Positions 62,701-64,000 of a DNA stretch of 64,000 nt are shown here, piece after piece. The position numbers and the translations under genes were made by a program. The stretch is from Paralichthys olivaceus. Its lineage: Eukaryota > Chordata > Actinopteri > Pleuronectiformes > Paralichthyidae. The stretch spans positions 12,385,001 to 12,449,000 of the forward strand of contig NC_091094.1 of NCBI RefSeq assembly GCF_024713975.1. Reading direction: 5' to 3'. Each line of letters starts with the position of its first letter. The first letter of the stretch is position 1. The notes beneath the pieces are model-generated. The model was given only the letters and a program-made list of their open reading frames with translations, ran no database searches and was not told where the DNA came from.

Positions 62701-63947
62701 GCCAGCCGCTTCAGTCAGTGGTTCTCTAGTAACCTGAGCCCCTCAGGCAGCCAGTCAAGTAGTCTGAGGTCCACTCCTCACGAGGAGCTGGAAAAACTAG
62801 CAGGTAAATGATTTGGTTTCCTTGGCTTGCCCAACGTTTGGCTGAAAATTTTTAATGCAACGATTACTTAAAAGTAGACCAGAGTAAAATAAGCGGACTG
62901 TTCTTAAATTCAGGATTAATACATGAACAAAATAAATTCAACAGTAACAACAATAAATTAACAAATTGTCTAGAGAACAGTGTTTTAGGATTTCTCAGAT
63001 TAAGTTATCCCGATGTTCCATGACCAGATTGACCGAAGTGCCTTGATTGTTTTGACATTGTCTTGTAAAGCAGAAATAAAGTACCCCATCGAATGAAACC
63101 GGTTTTGACTGAAAACTTGTTGTGATCACCTTAAATGCTATGTGACTGCTGATCTATTTAGTACTTCCCTTTGTTGTGTTCAAAATCCTAAAACAGACTC
63201 TTTAATTTTATTTTTTTTGTTGAAACCTTGATTTGTTTTACTTGAAGGGCTCGAACCACGCTGCACGTCCCAGAGCCAGGGCCCTGTCTCATACTTCACA
63301 CCTATTCAATCATCAGAGTGCAGAGAGAAGGTGGACATCCTGGAGCTGCTGCACAAAGCCAAAATAGACCTGAAGCCTCTTCTGTCCACCCTGTCGGTCA
63401 ACAAAGCTCGGCTACGGGAAAGCAGTGAGTTTCAGTTCACGAAAAGTTTGTTGAGTCATAGCAAAACACTTAAATAGGAATATACTGTGCACAAGATAAT
63501 CTGCTTATGTATGCTTATGAAATACAGATACAAATTTGAGCATGGTATATTTTAATTGGAACATGTTATAACACAAACACGAAATAAGGAGGGACAGCTT
63601 TTGCCATGCATCTGTTTTGTTTGTTTTGTCCACTTTCGAACAGCTACATAATGCTCGATATTGGTCTGTCCCTAGCTAACTGTGGAGCGGTGCTCTCGCT
63701 GGAGGAGGTGGAGGGGGGGATGAAGGGAATGAAGCTGGGCTCAGAACCACAGGTGCGAAAGGTGCCGCCTCCGCAGAGAGGAAACGGCACGCCCTTCATG
63801 GCTGAGCATTTAGAGGAGGCTTTAACAGGAGGCCCCAGTGCCCGTCCACGCTCGCGTGACACAGACATGTCTGCCTTTAATAAACTAGTGAGCAGTATGA
63901 AGGCAAGTGGAACGTTGCCTACTCACCCCAAAACCAACTCAAACAAT
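59755..63947 (+). CDS. eif4enif1: eIF4E transporter 4E-T (eIF4E nuclear import factor 1), 5' part
   Basis: Nucleocytoplasmic shuttling protein that binds eIF4E, represses translation and organises P-bodies. Exons: 59755-59853, 59956-60029, 60569-60696, 61024-61298, 61572-61770, 61904-62064, 62665-62803, 63248-63424, 63676-63947; 508 codons in phase, and the gene runs off the right edge (human about 985 residues). The eIF4E-binding motif YTKEELLEIKEL (Y-x4-L-phi) is near residue 31. Then SDGVWDPEKWHASLYP, KEDDLDVILSPQRRSFGGG, RRIGSGRIIAAR, RRRNDSYAEEEPEWFS, SETIELIGFDDKILE and PEQSTGDFDFNEFFNLEK follow the human protein closely. FMAEHLEEAL and FNKLVSSMKASGTLP close the visible part. Exon 6 ends GAAG|GCATGT, apparently a GC-AG intron. 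A 5' non-coding exon ends at 59139. Confidence 0.95.
60927..60984. repeat. 29-bp direct duplication upstream of eif4enif1 exon 5
   Basis: Two perfect head-to-tail copies of a 29-bp unit (starts GATCTGTGATACTTGATGTG, ends CCTGTTTTA) in intron 4, ending about 40 bp before the exon 5 acceptor. Confidence 0.95.
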
Positions 63948-64000
63948 GTAAGTATTTCTATAAACATGTTTTTATTTCCACCTCAACTGTTTTTTTAGTT

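Overview
The window is nuclear DNA from a ray-finned fish, most likely a percomorph teleost. The genes are vertebrate orthologues with short GT-AG introns. The spacers carry CA/GT microsatellites and short repeats typical of teleosts. Exon limits below were read by eye from splice consensus, reading phase and recalled family sequences; no search or RNA data was used.

Left part (1-24.6 kb). An SLC6 neurotransmitter-transporter gene (GABA/betaine/taurine branch) runs on the minus strand and leaves the window at the left edge; four exons are visible (742-5136). A 10 kb gene-poor spacer follows. frs3, the FGF-receptor docking adaptor, is on the minus strand (15551-19962), with an upstream non-coding exon at 20485-20610 and a spacer rich in simple repeats.

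Middle part (24.6-35.8 kb) is compact: tspo (+), uqcc2 (-), tomm6 (+), a C1orf74/UPF0739 homologue (+, single exon) and sirt4 (-). The start codons of uqcc2 and tomm6 are only 158 bp apart, head to head. Four of these five neighbours encode mitochondrial proteins: outer-membrane translocator protein, complex III assembly factor, TOM complex subunit and mitochondrial sirtuin.

Right part (36.5-64 kb). A complete 17-exon, two-lobed secreted transferrin-family gene (minus, 36581-48424, 727 codons) has lost nearly all iron and carbonate ligands in both lobes. Its intron 13 is swollen by a 3.8 kb array of a 15-bp minisatellite (38886-42699) that is open in five of six frames. Next come sfi1 (minus, 48914-58093; centrin-binding centrosome protein) and, head to head with it, eif4enif1 (4E-T, plus), which runs off the right edge after ten visible exons, nine of them coding. 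The sfi1-eif4enif1 pairing is also found in mammals.

The observations most worth following are the non-iron-binding transferrin, the giant intronic minisatellite with a 1,050-bp higher-order duplication, two apparent GC-AG introns (sirt4, eif4enif1), the uqcc2/tomm6 bidirectional promoter, and an SLC6 paralogue with an altered substrate-site signature.
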